Of a DNA stretch of 64,000 nucleotides, positions 13,161 through 25,315 are shown piece after piece; position 1 is the first letter of the stretch; every line of letters begins with the position of its first letter. This stretch comes from Chalara sp. BL73. Taxonomy: Eukaryota > Ascomycota > Leotiomycetes > Helotiales. Both the position numbers and the translations under genes were made by a program. The notes beneath the pieces are model-generated. The model had not been told where the DNA came from, made no database searches, and was given only the letters and a program-made list of their open reading frames with translations. Location of the stretch: NCBI GenBank assembly GCA_918026815.1, contig CAKJVC010000151.1:291935-355934 (forward strand), in the 5' to 3' direction.

Positions 13161-16100
13161 TTCGAAATATAGAACACCTAGAAAGCAAGGTCAGCGGCAA
13201 TCGACAACATTTGCCCATAGGCATCCTTAAGGCAGAACGACCAGACTACAAGGGGGCTTTAAAAGGCTCTATAGAACTCCACTAGATTCTGAGTGTTTCC
13301 GTTTCGCAATGCGGAGATATATCATTGCTTCTTAAGAGTTCTTGCGCCAGGTGACTTAAAATCAAAGAAATGTGATGATGGTTTACCGCACGCCAGCCAA
13401 GGGCTCAGCGGAGGCGGCTTCTTATAGGTGCTCGAAACGCATTCGTTTAGCATACCTTCAGAAGCATTGGAGAACTAAGTCAAGCCCCGATTGACGCGCG
13501 CAAAGCAGTCAGATCCAGGCCAACCAGCCGGGCAAAGATTCAACAAGCGGCGTGTTTAATATTGATTCGCTCGCTTGTCGAGCGACTGGTCCACTGGTAG
13601 ATGTTGGTCGCAGTGATCTTATTGGATTGGAGCTGGATTAGAGGCTCGCTCCAATCCAATCCAGAGGTGAGGGTACAGCAGGGTGCAAAAGTGTTGACAC
13701 CTCCTTGTATGCCAAGAGTTTTCTATTCCTAATTTGTACGCGTTGATATGGCCGCTTTTCGAGAGCATTCAGCCGCTCCTTTCTCGTCTTGTGTGGGCTC
13801 TCCCTCGCTCATATTTGTGGCGATCTGTATAACCTAGCATGAGTCGCGCGCAAGGATGGGTTGGAATCCACCACTGTTGGAGTTTTTTCAGGTAGAACAG
13901 GCTTTTGTACTTGCGGTAGTCAAGCTCTCGCAATTTTCGACCTGCTTTGACACTTAGAAGCGATTTTATCAGGAAAACCGATTGGTGGTAGATCAGCTGA
14001 GTCGCTATCAAGTTGGCCGCTTTCCTCTTTCTGGGTTGTGGTACACTCTGCATTTAACATTTCATTCTGGAGACGAAACTGCATACATGACATACTGTAG
14101 AGAGTACTTCGGGCAAGTCTTGATAGTAAAGCATAGTATCGGAAGAAATTCTATTATGTATGGCAGTGCTCCTGAATCGCCAAGGCGAAGCTCGCTTAAG
14201 CTCACCGCCAAGAGGCAGTGAGCTCCACGCGCCTAATCATCACGTGCGGGAAGCTTTATATTACGTGTGTCAGGAATCGGCTTACGTAAATAGGCCAAGG
14301 AACTAGTTAGAAATATCCTCCCCTCATTTACGGCTCATCGCTGTAGATAATATCATCATCCATAACGCTCCAACAAGCCTGTAATTCCATCACCGTGATA
14401 CCTTCGCAGATCCTCTAATTGATTCCCTGTGCAATAGACCCTATTTCTGACAACGTGATAGGTTTCCTTGGTACTTAGAACTCAATTCAACCTTTTTACT
14501 TGTACTAAACTACAGCTCTATGAGCTCCAATACACTCTCTGCTACGCTCTATTGAATTCACGTACACAGCGCAACAATTTCTCAGTTCAAAAATAGGCAG
14601 CCTCAGGTCATTGTGCACTTCCCTTCCATTGCAATTTGCCAAACCGCCTCCTACTTCACAATTGATTAATCGAATATTGTGCCAACCTACCGTGTCGCTA
14701 TGGCTAATCTATATCGGTGCTTAGGCAGATCGCATACAATGGTACATGTGTGTTTTGCTTAATGCAAGTCAAAGCCTGAGAATAGATTCTTGCTGATGAT
14801 TGGCAAGACAGCAATAACTTACGTTTACCGCCCCAGCCCAAGTGCCGCCGATATGGTAGAGGTTAGTGAAGCTGAAAGCATAGAAGTCCTATGCAGATCT
14901 AAGGCAACACATCCTCCTATTTTGTCCTTTTTTCTAGCGAATAGCATGTCGCTTGTGGCTAGTGATCATCAGAACACCAAAGTTCCCAGATGTGCTTTGG
15001 CCGGGATAATCTATCTGCTACCAATAGGCGACAAGTTCGCATGGTGGAATGGGTTTGTATGAGTGGAAGAGCAAGCCTGACAAAGACGACTTCAATGGCT
15101 GCCTAAGTTGTGTTAAGATATTCGCACTAGGTTGCCTTACAAACTAGCCCCCAGCGGAATTTTAGAGCACATGCCCGGTCAATGTAAGCGCCCAGAGATG
15201 TAGGCTACAATGTAAATAATCAGAAGCTGAATCTACATCAACACGAAAGGTGACTGGTACGCTTTGTCTGGCTCAATCCCTGCCGCATGGTCTGCGTAAT
15301 TATCGCTGGCGCCCCGGCTCTGCAGTGATGAAGCCCTTTGGTGAATGCTGAAAGCCTCACACTCCGAGGTTTGAGCTCTGGTCGCAAAAATAGATTTCCC
15401 ACGCAATTGGTGCCATCCCGATGTGCGGCTGCATGCTGGCTGGGGACTGTGCCCCCCGGCTCGCCTAGCGCGCGCTATTGTGTCTCAAATTTCCCGGTAA
15501 ATTGCCACCGTGCACACTCTGTCGACTTCGGTCACCGTAGCTGACTGTTCAGGGCTGCTCACTCTTCTCTATATCTTTCTGCTTTACTGGTGGGATATCT
15601 GGAGGATTTAACCGATATTCCCACTCTGTATCCCCCTTCCCCATAGATATCGCTGAAGAAGGTGTGCCGAGTTCATGTAACGCTTTTTGAAGGTTCTGTT
15701 AAGTAAATCAGACTATAGATAATAACAAGAGTATTGCTTTCTTGCGGTGAATGGTGTTGGTCGTAAGAGACCTTCCAGAATTGTGCCAGAATGCTAAGAA
15801 CTTGAACATGGCGATGGGAGACGTTGAAATTGCATAGAATCTAGACTGATGTCAATTCATCACTGTCAAAATCCGATAGGCAGTGAATGAAATCTAGATT
15901 GTGGCTGAAGTGCCTGTCGATGTGTGATGCCGCAAAGTCCTCCGCAACTTTTTTGTGCTGTCACTCGGCGGCCCTGGAACATTGACAGTGATATAACGTA
16001 GAGCGATTCGAAATTCATGTTGCAGATCAAGGGTATGTTTCTGAGCCATGCCATAACAATTCGTGGGAGAAAAGGAAGCAGGCTGTCAGAAGAAAGTTTG

Positions 16101-16386
16101 AATCCGGTTGAGGCTACGCCAGAATAGGCAAAGACTATAGCTACACGTGCAACGAGCTGCCAGGATAATAGTCGCTGGGTCGCTATGGTCCTTGGGTGAT
16201 TCGGGGATATCGAAACCACTGGGCCCGCCATTGGTCATCCCCGCGGATCATGGGTGGGCTGTTGGGATGCACGCTCCCGCTACCCTTGCTACTGGGTCGG
16301 CCTCCGTCATCGTCTTGGCTGCTTCCCATGACCACTCCGCTGTCTTTAAACCTCGCTTCGCTTCGCTCTTCTGCCGCTTCCGCCGC
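13161..16386. other. gene-free gap with minor repeat traces
   Basis: I find no coding region with recognisable content over 3.2 kb. An inverted repeat TTGGATTGGAGC/GCTCCAATCCAA lies at about 13622-13660. A lone terminus TACAGCAGGGTGCAAAAGTG at about 13671 matches the ends of the MITE at 36092-36235. Confidence 0.5.
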
Positions 16387-17173
16387 TTAGATATGATGGG
16401 TGCCGAATCCGGGACTGGAATTGTTATAAGTGTTATTATCCGAATCACTTTCTTTGATTCTGGACTGCACCTTCCGCTTCCGAACTTTCTGTTTCCGTTT
16501 GGGATTGCTGATCGAATGTATAATGGACCTGACAATTTCTTCGTCATCATTAATCACCCGGCCGCTTTCGTCCGCGCTAACTCTCTCATCGATATCACTT
16601 CCAAATATCTCTTCGTTTTCGTTTGCTCCACAGCCGTTTTCCCTGTACTTCCTGTCATCACTTCGGTCCTCCTTAATTTCACTTGAACCTGATATGCTGT
16701 GCGTTGAAACTTTTGAACCACTGCTCTCTCCGTAATCATTATTCGCACCATTCTCGAAATCGCTCAATAATGTCTTTATCCGCTACTCCTTTGCCATTTT
16801 CAATCTTTTTTTCCTTGTCATCAACTACAATGGCTGTCTCCATTAGGCCACCCTTTGTTTCATACACAGTGCTGATGTCTCTGTGATGATCTCGCTTTCC
16901 GATACTGTCGTGACAATTTAGTCATGATCGTTATCAGCATCCGGGGCTAAAATCTCGTCCACTACCCAATATTGCTGTCGGCGGTTTTAAAACTATAACT
17001 GTACGCGAACTTTTCGGAACAACTTGTCGTCGCTCACGCGTTTCTTGTTATGCTCTCTATTTCTATGCGCCTTTACTCCTTTCCGGGTGCCGCATATGTA
17101 TAGACAATCTTGACACTGAAGCGCGTCGCCCACTGGGAGAATGGGTTCCTGGGTAATAGAACATTCGAAGAAT
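16387..17173 (-). pseudogene. OrsD-type (PF12013) C2H2 domain relic with acidic tail
   Basis: One minus-strand frame reads EPILPVGDALQCQDCLYICG, an H-x4-H pair (AHRNREHNKK), then KVRVQ and, past stops, RRQQYWVVDE. This resembles the OrsD/DUF3505 pattern of two Cys, two His and a VKVQTFF...YFxV element. The same frame continues through further stops into a 126-codon open stretch rich in Ser, Asp, Glu and Asn, starting SDFENGANNDYGESSGS and followed by a basic KRKQKVRKRKV patch. At least six in-frame stops (several TAG and TAA) break it. The N-terminal part could not be followed upstream. Confidence 0.5.
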
Positions 17174-19638
17174 TATACTTCCAGTCGATATATTTGCCAT
17201 TAAGGAGACATCAATCGATATAGAACGATCCAGGGAATGGGTTTAGGAGATTCGGACATAGATGGATATGTGAGAGTAACTTAGCTCATCCATCCCAACC
17301 TATTTGGCTTACTAAACTGTTGGTAGTATGCATGGAATCTGTCTGCCCCCGCTTACACCGGTTGCAATGTGCAGCTATGGAACATTAGCTAGAACACATG
17401 CATACATCGTATCAGCCAATTATTCACCCACAACCAGCCGTTCTGGCACTGTGAATATGCGAAGATAACATCATGTAGGGCATTCAGGGTCCGCTAGGCG
17501 GCCTTGCGGTTTTATGAGTTGAGCTAAGCTTCTCTTGACACATGATATCGAAACATCCTGCCTAACGTCTATCTTCCATGAACTCTTCCAATGATGCTGA
17601 CCGCCAATTAGGCGACAGGCCTCACTACCTTTGTTAGCCGAAGCATCTTGCTTTGTGGTATTGCGGCCCAATATGACCAGACGACATAATAGTGGCCTCA
17701 TGTCCAGGCACCGGTGGGGCTTATATGGCTCAAACATAAAAGAGACAACAAGGGCGGACCCGTATCCGCAGCACGCTCTTAAGAACATTCACCCCGCCGA
17801 ATCCGAACAATACATATCAGCTCTCTTGCATTGGTCTCTATAGGGATGGTATTTCATTAGGTTCAGCGGTTCGCTCTTTGGAAGCAAGGCCCACCGTCCG
17901 CGCTATTTCACATCTTCGAAGACTAACTAACTTACTATTTTTAGAACTTCATCGGGCAGTAGGGTTGGGGATGGTTAGTTGATGGACTGGCTGCTAGTGC
18001 CTAACAATTATAGATAGGGCACTGTTTCGTCATCAAATCTGGGATTGAACGTTATGGTTTGGCGTTTCGGGATTGTCTGAAATAAATCGAGGGTCAACGT
18101 GTAGGTTATGAAAAAGACATACTCCTCTTCCCCGCGCCGCTCTTTGGGCAGAGGGTGTCATCTTTTCCTAATTTGATCTGATTTTACATCGGTAGCGATG
18201 TTACGGCCCTATTAGCCGCTGGCCAAATAGAATAGAAGATCTAGCTCGAGGGTTGTATGTCTGGGGTGAAGAAGGTACATCACATATAGAGGATTGATTC
18301 CAATAACTAAGTATAAGAATGCTATTCTGAATTGAACACGAATCTCCTATCCTAAGAAATGCTAGTTACTTATATAGAACCTTAGTATTTTTGGATCAGC
18401 GGGAGCACCAGAATCAGTACCATCTTGCTGATACGTCACGTGAGTTCTCCTGGGGTTCTTTGTTGTCAAGATTACTGTATTGCAGCGGAGGAAATAATAG
18501 CGTAATTGGTTGTAGCAAGTTTTATTCATTGATTGCAGGAAAGAGGTTGGATATCAAGGTCGAATGCCACCACTTCATTGAGGGTGGCTGCTTCGAAAGG
18601 GGATACTCGATGTTACACGCACCTCGAACTCCTTCTGCCTTCATCTTGTACTGATATGGCCCAGGCTGTCTTTGTAAGTACTCGCCTAAAGCATCCAGTA
18701 GAGGCAGCGTAATACTCCTCAACCGCCCACTGCCGCTTGGAGGGACTCTGGCGTTCCCATAGACATGAACGTTTAACCTTATGTTTCGGATTGTGATGTG
18801 ACTCGACTTCGGCAATTTGGTGCTATTTAAAGAGCTGATCGCCTTCGCGCGGCATATTACAGCGCTTACAGTGTTTGCTGTGCCTGTAGCGTCCCCTGTA
18901 CTTGCAGCATCCCTTGTACTTGCAGCGCTTCCCTACCCAGTCCCAAATTCCTCCATTAACACAAAAAGCCCACTTTTGAACACTTCTTGTCGCAGTTTAA
19001 TTCGACCGAGCAGGCTGTCTCATCTCCATTCCAGATTAAACTTCAGAAACGAGGCGTAGCTCCGGGAATCGACAACACATTTGAGCCCCAAGATACTCTC
19101 CCCCCCTAATAGAGGTTATACGGTGGATTTTATGGGACGATACCCTAGAAGCAGTCCGCCGAATAGCTATAAATCCTTGCGGCTCCCTTGCGGTGCCTTT
19201 TTTGCCTCTTTCGCACGAGCCATAAAAAGGACTTCAACCCTTGGCAAGTAACCCTATTCATTATTTCCACCGTACTACCTTTATTAAAGGGGGGGGGGGG
19301 GGAGTAGCTGTCTTCATACCGTTAGCTTTCGGCCACAGAATGGGCGAATGGGCAGGACAAGACATATTTATATGATCACGGTCACTCACCAGAATCAACA
19401 AATTGCATTGTGTATCATTCATTCAATTAATACCTTCGAATTTATTCATTGCGTTAGAAGTTACCCTAAACCCTATCTAAAGTAGGTAGTGTAAGCTTAA
19501 CGTGATCATCATCAAGCACAAAGCACGGGTAATTTTAGTATCAAGATATCCTCCATCACGTGATTTTGCCTAATACAAAGTGATGGGTAATTCCTTTTAA
19601 TAATTAATGTGGTTTTGTTTTAAGTATATAATAACATT
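17174..19638. other. gene-free gap
   Basis: Only short, unrecognised frames are present. A run of 14 G lies at 19289-19302. I see no promoter, RNA gene or mobile element that I can support. Confidence 0.5.
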
Positions 19639-19968
19639 TTGAATCTAGGACTTTCTACTAGCGAAATCCTAGCGATCGTCTTCGGAATTATAGCCACAAT
19701 TATCGGCGTCGCAGCGGTTCTTACTAGCTTAGCAGCACGTACTTTACGAATGCCATTAGGTACACTTCTTTTTGGCATTTATTTTTATACTGCTTATATT
19801 TTTATGCCAGGGGACCCTGAAAACCAAGTTGGAGTTGCCAACAATCATTCTCCCGATGCAGTTATCAAGATTATCGAGCTTCTTCCCCAAATCATCCATG
19901 GGCATCGTCCTAGGCGAGCCAACGGCGCCATTCGATCGGAGAATACTAGTCATGAGCGAAGAGATTGA
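19639..19968 (+). CDS. possible small single-pass membrane protein (no ATG)
   Basis: The frame encodes about 109 residues with one strong hydrophobic helix, SEILAIVFGIIATIIGVAAV, near the N-terminus. A charged tail follows. Short orphan proteins with a TEILAIVFGI-like helix are common in fungi near self-recognition genes, as far as I recall. The frame has only a TTG start and an upstream stop, so it is either the second exon of a gene whose first exon I cannot find (a possible acceptor ends at about 19650) or a relic. Confidence 0.25.
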   Translation: MNLGLSTSEILAIVFGIIATIIGVAAVLTSLAARTLRMPLGTLLFGIYFYTAYIFMPGDPENQVGVANNHSPDAVIKIIELLPQIIHGHRPRRANGAIRSENTSHERRD

Positions 19969-20769
19969 CGAGAAGACGAGAGTTTAGTTGTTGAGCGAGA
20001 ATCGCCCACCTCACAGGCGTCTATCTTTAGAGTTTGGTTGGGGGCATAAGCGATCAAGCGCCAAAAAGTGGTGTCCCATAAGAATAGACCCAGTGCTCGG
20101 TATTTGGTTTTCAGTTTGTCGATGTAGGCTAAAGCAAAAACGGTTTCCTAATTTTCCTGATTAATATTAGGATTACTAAATGCTTGTATCCAATGTTCGA
20201 ATATGTGAAATCATGAGCTTGGAAAGTCTGCGGACACTAATATAAACAAATCATACGAGATGGCAAGATGGTGCGACGTCAATGTAGCAATATTTCTTCG
20301 TATCCGTAAAACCGGACAGCTTGTCACTTTCAAATCTACCGATGCGAGATCGTAGCCTCCGCCTTAAAAAAACAAAAAACAAATCATAAGCGTTCGTTTA
20401 ATTAGTTTAAATAATGTGCTAAAGGACTAGCAGCAATGTACCTACCCGCTTCCGGTAAGCCTGCTTCCTCAAGACATCGAAGCCAAGTACAGAAAGCATT
20501 CAGAGGTCGCTTTAAACAGTCAGGTTTAAATGAGGATAGGCCCTCCCTGATTCGAGAAATCCTGCTTTCTAACACAAAGATTTCGGCATAGCGCGTGTTT
20601 ATTTGATTTCTGGAGTAAGTTCTGTGCAACGTAAATGTGCTGAAAAGTGATGTCTCTGATTTACAAAAACGGTAACCGGGGTTTAAAAAACACTGATGGA
20701 GGAGAAGTAAATCATGTGATGCTCGCTCATGCGGAGGCGCTGTGTGGAGTGTGGATTGTGGTTAGCACG

Positions 20770-21246
20770 CTTACCGAGCTTCTGGCATGTTACTACGCTG
20801 GACTTGCTGAAAGCATCCCGAAATAGGCACAGAGCTTTGTTCTGTCTAAAATCGAGAGCAGTGGCCTAGTCTCGGCAGTGAAAGACTGGGCATCCTTCCG
20901 GTTGTCAACCACAGCCAATCCGCGCCGACTGAAAGAAACAAGACGGGAGTTATGCGGCGCCATATACTTGGCTGTACTCAATAGACGGCTAGCGGTAACA
21001 CGGAAGGGCTACATTGGGCTGGCAATACCAGAGGCGCAGCCCGGTGACGTTATCAATTTGCTTTTGGGGGCAAGGGCACCCACCATTCTTCATCCACTTC
21101 CCAAGTCAAAGGTTGAAGGCGTGTATGGTTCGGTTCAACGTTATATCGTACTTGGAGATGCATTTGTTCATGAACTCATGTACAGTGAGGGTATCGAAAC
21201 GCTAGAGCCAGACTGTACACTACATAATGATTTTATATTAGTCTAA
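20770..21246 (+). pseudogene. HET-protein C-terminal relic
   Basis: The frame reads ESSGLVSAVKDW..., RRLAVTRKGYIGLAIPEAQP, GDVINLLLGARAPTILHPL and YIVLGDAFVHELMYSEG, the usual last 150 residues of large HET proteins. An in-frame TAG follows AESIPK near 20824. No HET domain is found upstream in any frame; 19969-20769 is otherwise empty. It is a truncated copy, probably not expressed. Confidence 0.65.
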
Positions 21247-22109
21247 CTAGAGTGAATAGCTTCATGCAGCCATCGGGCGCGTATATCTACCCCTCGACGG
21301 AGAGATTTGACGAGCAAATAGCTAACTGGATAGCTAACTAGATATCAAGTGACACTCAAGATAAAATGTCTGTGCGTTCAGAACTGTTCCAAAGATTTAG
21401 GTAAGTCTTAGTCTCAACTCTTTTTGGATGAAGCGGCTTTCTCTCCGTATAGAAGGGCTCGGCGCTGCACTGCTTCCTTCCGTTTCAATTTCACAGCACC
21501 AAATTTCAGGCTGTGCGGCCAAATCCTCAGATTCAAGCCGAGCAGCCCAGCCCGATTTCTTATGACCATTCTCGTCTCAATACAGTGGCGAGCAGAATCA
21601 GTTTCCGCTTGTGCATTTTAATTTGTTCTCACACACGGTCTTCTCGATAAAGGGGTTTCTCTCTTTGTCTTAGCGCTAAGCAAAGGTCGACTGTAGTTTA
21701 CACTTTAATTACGGTTATATAATGCACCATATGTATTTCCAGAACTACAACCTTAGGCTCATATGAATTATTCCCCACATAGGCTAGTGCGGCTTGCAAG
21801 GGAGTAGGAATCTACAACTAGAGCTACATATGAATCATGTGATATAATTCTTACCATGCAGAGAGCATCACCGTAGAAAAGTCAAACAAGTGACGAGGCG
21901 AAATAATATCCATTTCATGGGCCCTTCCATGGGCCCTTCCAGTGCGCTCTATCTTTCCATCGCTTGTGTGAGAATGCTCTTGCGGTTGCATATCCGCCTG
22001 CAGCGTGTGGTGGTTGTTGTGTTGTAACCATAGTAGTGATTGGCCTTTCGACTTGAGACTATTGGAACTAAACTCTAGACTATAAAATTGGATCGTGAAG
22101 CATAAAATC
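21247..22109. other. gap, no feature seen
   Basis: No gene or repeat is supported. A short direct duplication, CATGGGCCCTTC twice, lies near 21916-21939. Confidence 0.4.
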
Positions 22110-24255
22110 TCAAATGAACATAAATTCTGTGAGTTCTAGCTTCTCAATTTGCTCTACGAGAACCTCGCCTTCCGTTCCACTGCACACAATATAACCAACC
22201 CGGTGAAACCTTCCATCGGGTAGGCAGGCCAATGCAAAGCCTATGAGTCTTTCTCCATAACGATACCCAGTCTCCAGCCAGTGCTTGGAGTCCACTGACT
22301 GCTGAGTATGATACATGGGGAGCCACCAGAAGCGGTCATTCAACGGCAAGACGCCGTAGCAGGACGAGATCCTCGCCATTTCGGCGCCGTTCGTGGGTAT
22401 CATTGCATCGAAATTAACGTACCATTCATTCGGGGTCTGAGTAAACCCACTTGGTTGGGATAGTTGTTCTACATTGAACAGGCGGCCCTCGATCCTCGTC
22501 CCAAAGCACACTTCTATAAGCTGACCGCGGAAATGCATCCTGATATACGTTACTGCTCCATACGGGTTCTCCTCAGAGGAGAGCTTGAATTTTATCTCTG
22601 CCTTCCAAAGGAAGCCTTTGTACTCCGAGGTAGGCTGTGGACCTCCCGAGCCGTTGAGGTTAACAAAGCCAATCGGACCGTCGATAGACATGTATGACCA
22701 CGAGGGAGCTCGCCACTTCGCCGGACGCGCTGGCCGCAGGTCGTCCCCGAGATAAAGCACGTGCCAGGCAATAAGTTGGTTGAATTCTTGGAGAAAGATT
22801 CCAGCCATGTAGTCCCCTCTCTTTTCGAGGCCTGAGTTGAATACCTCTGCAATGCCTGCTAGTGCCGGTAGCTTATCGCTTTCGCAAGTCAGCATTTTTC
22901 GAGAATAGGTTTGGACTACAAAGCCCCAATCTCTAAATTCGCCTAAAAAGATGTGCTCATCGCGGCAAGACCCGCTAAAAGGCACAGACAGAGCGATATT
23001 TGGATCTCGTATACCACCGCTATCACCACATATTTCGCAACAACTCCAAACTACTTCTTTGCTATGAAAAGCAAGTAGTCTCCTAGCCATGAAAGACTCT
23101 TGGTATGCCCAGGCTCTACTATTGAGCGGCTGTTCGCTGTCTCTAAATCCCTGGGAATCCTTGGACGACTGTGAAGTGAGGTTGATGCTCCCGCTCTCAC
23201 CGAAGGGTATGTTGATCGGCTGCCCCTGAAAGGGACATTTGTCCAGAAACCCCTCATTACAGGACTGAGCAGACGAGGCCGATATGACAACATGGGCGTT
23301 GTGGTAGATGGCGCCCATGATGGCGAGCTCGCGCTCCAAGTCGGCCGGAGAGTCTTGAGGAATGCATATAGAGTCTATCCAAAGGAAATCGAGGCCAAGT
23401 TCCTTGCAAACGATGATTGCATCCTGAATCGTGCGAGGTAGAATTTGGATCACAATACCCTCCTTGGCATATGCCTCCTGGTTTTTGAGCGTGGTTGCGT
23501 GCGGCTGTTCAGACCCCCAGCAGTACGATAAGGCCGCATATTTGATGCTAGCCTCCGTTGTTGTCTGGCGCAAGAATACTACCTCTTTGTCTGAGGTGAT
23601 GTTGATGAGGTAGGTTGGTTTGACATCGGCCTTTGCTAAACCCAGCTGACAATTGTTGCACCTTTCGTGGCTAGAATGGCACTCTCCCAGCCATTTCTTA
23701 ACTTTAGCAAAGGTTCGGAGACAGTTGAATTTTTGGTTGAGGCTTCTGAGGCGAAAATGCTCTGCGGCAGGATCATCTTCGTTGGTCAGCATTGATGTTA
23801 TCTCCGTGTGATGGGATGAGTGAGGTACCTTCGTGCGCCGAGATTACGACGAGTCTGAACCGTTCAAGTCTTTGTATGATTCTACAGGTGATACGGACAG
23901 TGTTTATCATTTTCTCTCCTTCGCCAGAGAACAGACACTCTACAATGCTTAGACTGTCGACGCCTGTCCGATTATTTGCCTCTCCGGTCGGCGCCGGTAT
24001 CCCGTCACTATTATTCAACTCTGATGGCGGCCCGTTGATAATGGAGAGGAGTAAGTAACAGAGCCGACACCCGCGTTCTTCTGACTCCACAAGGCTCTGG
24101 TAGCGGCGGCAGCGGCTTATTGTTTCACGTAGGACGAATCTTCTTGCGTCGTCAGGGTTTGAGAAGAGCGTCGCGCACGAATCGCATAGTCGGGAGTCCG
24201 CACGGGTCTCAAATGGATCTTTAAGGAGGTATTCAAGTCCGGTGTTCGCCGCCAT
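22110..24255 (-). CDS. HET-domain protein (intact, two exons)
   Basis: Exon 1 is 24255-23829 and exon 2 is 23776-22110. The 52-nt intron begins GTACCT and ends AACGAAG; using it removes the frame break between the two reading frames and gives about 697 residues. The N-terminus carries a Cys-rich LCDSCATLF and RGCRLCYLLL pattern common upstream of HET domains. The domain itself shows YAALSYCWGSEQ, LDFLWIDSICIPQD and RAWAYQESFMARRLLAF in order, roughly residues 225-390. This is the class with a CxxC-type N-terminal extension. Its likely role is nonself recognition and cell death. It has no stops. The neighbouring HET locus at 25316 is divergently transcribed. Confidence 0.85.
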
Positions 24256-25315
24256 GGAGATGAATGATGTTAATATTTAGAATCAGGCTATGTCGAGATG
24301 TACCATGTCTAAGCGGTATGCGTTTAGCGAAGGCAACAAGGCGTTTCACCGCCCAGAAATTTGTGCTAACTTAGCAAGTTTCATATGATATACAATTGGG
24401 TGTAACGTCAGTCCCTACCTGAGCACATCCCTATCTGTTACATCATGGAAAATACTTCTTACATTTAGCAACCACTAAACCTCCACGTAGTAAAGGTCAC
24501 TAAAGCCGACATAGTTTACAGGTACTTCAGCTATCTCTAAATCCATTTCCCTGCTTCAATATGAAATTACAGGATTCCTCATTCGCTAGTTCGCAAGGGT
24601 ATCGTGCCACCTAAGACTTACACCAGACGCTCGATGATCTGCTCACCTTGTTAATCAGCACATAGAGAACGTTCAGCAGCAATGAGCTTAAGACTGTACT
24701 GCGGGGTAGCCTGGTTGTGGCTTGTGTGGCTTTGCAGATACACGCATGTACCTGGGAGGTACTGAGGCAGAATCGGCGGCTTACCCCACTACATGTCCCT
24801 GCCTAACTTGTCCACAGGTCATCAACGCTCCCACCACTCGTCCAATCCTTCATCCTCTGTTTTTCAACCCGCCAGAGTCAGCGCTTCTTCTATGAGGAAT
24901 TCCATGAGACAATAACTACGGAGTCGAAGGAAAAAACTAATATGCTAGTAAAACACTCCGTAAAGTCCCTTCCTTGATTTGACATCGAGGAGACGGGAAA
25001 TGTTGGAGCGAAGATAAGGTAGGAATAGATATATTTATCTGCTAGAAAATGCAAAGAATTGACATGGCATGAAGGAGTTTGCCCCGTGAATGATTGGGTT
25101 GTAGTATACTATATATTTATGGGTGCAGTCATGTTGTATTGACCTTGCCACTAAAAGAAGCCTAGCCGCAGTGCAAAGGCATGTTCCCGATATGCCGAGC
25201 TTTAATCTTGTCATTGTTCTTCGTTGTCACCCACCTCTAGGTGTTAAGTTTATCATCACGCGTTATCATTCCTTACAAAGGCTTCAAACCACTCTAGACT
25301 AAGCTCCAGCCCATA
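24256..25315. promoter_or_regulatory. divergent intergenic region between two HET loci
   Basis: The genes at 24255 (minus) and 25316 (plus) point away from each other across 1,060 bp, so both promoters must lie here. I can name no specific regulatory site. Confidence 0.35.

Noticed and set aside
16147..16686. 179-codon plus-strand frame
   Set aside because: It is antisense to the OrsD-relic frame, whose acidic tail reads much more like protein.
19289..19302. poly-G run as a telomere or quadruplex signal
   Set aside because: It is a single run of 14 G without repeat structure; at most a homopolymer, possibly of uncertain length in the assembly.
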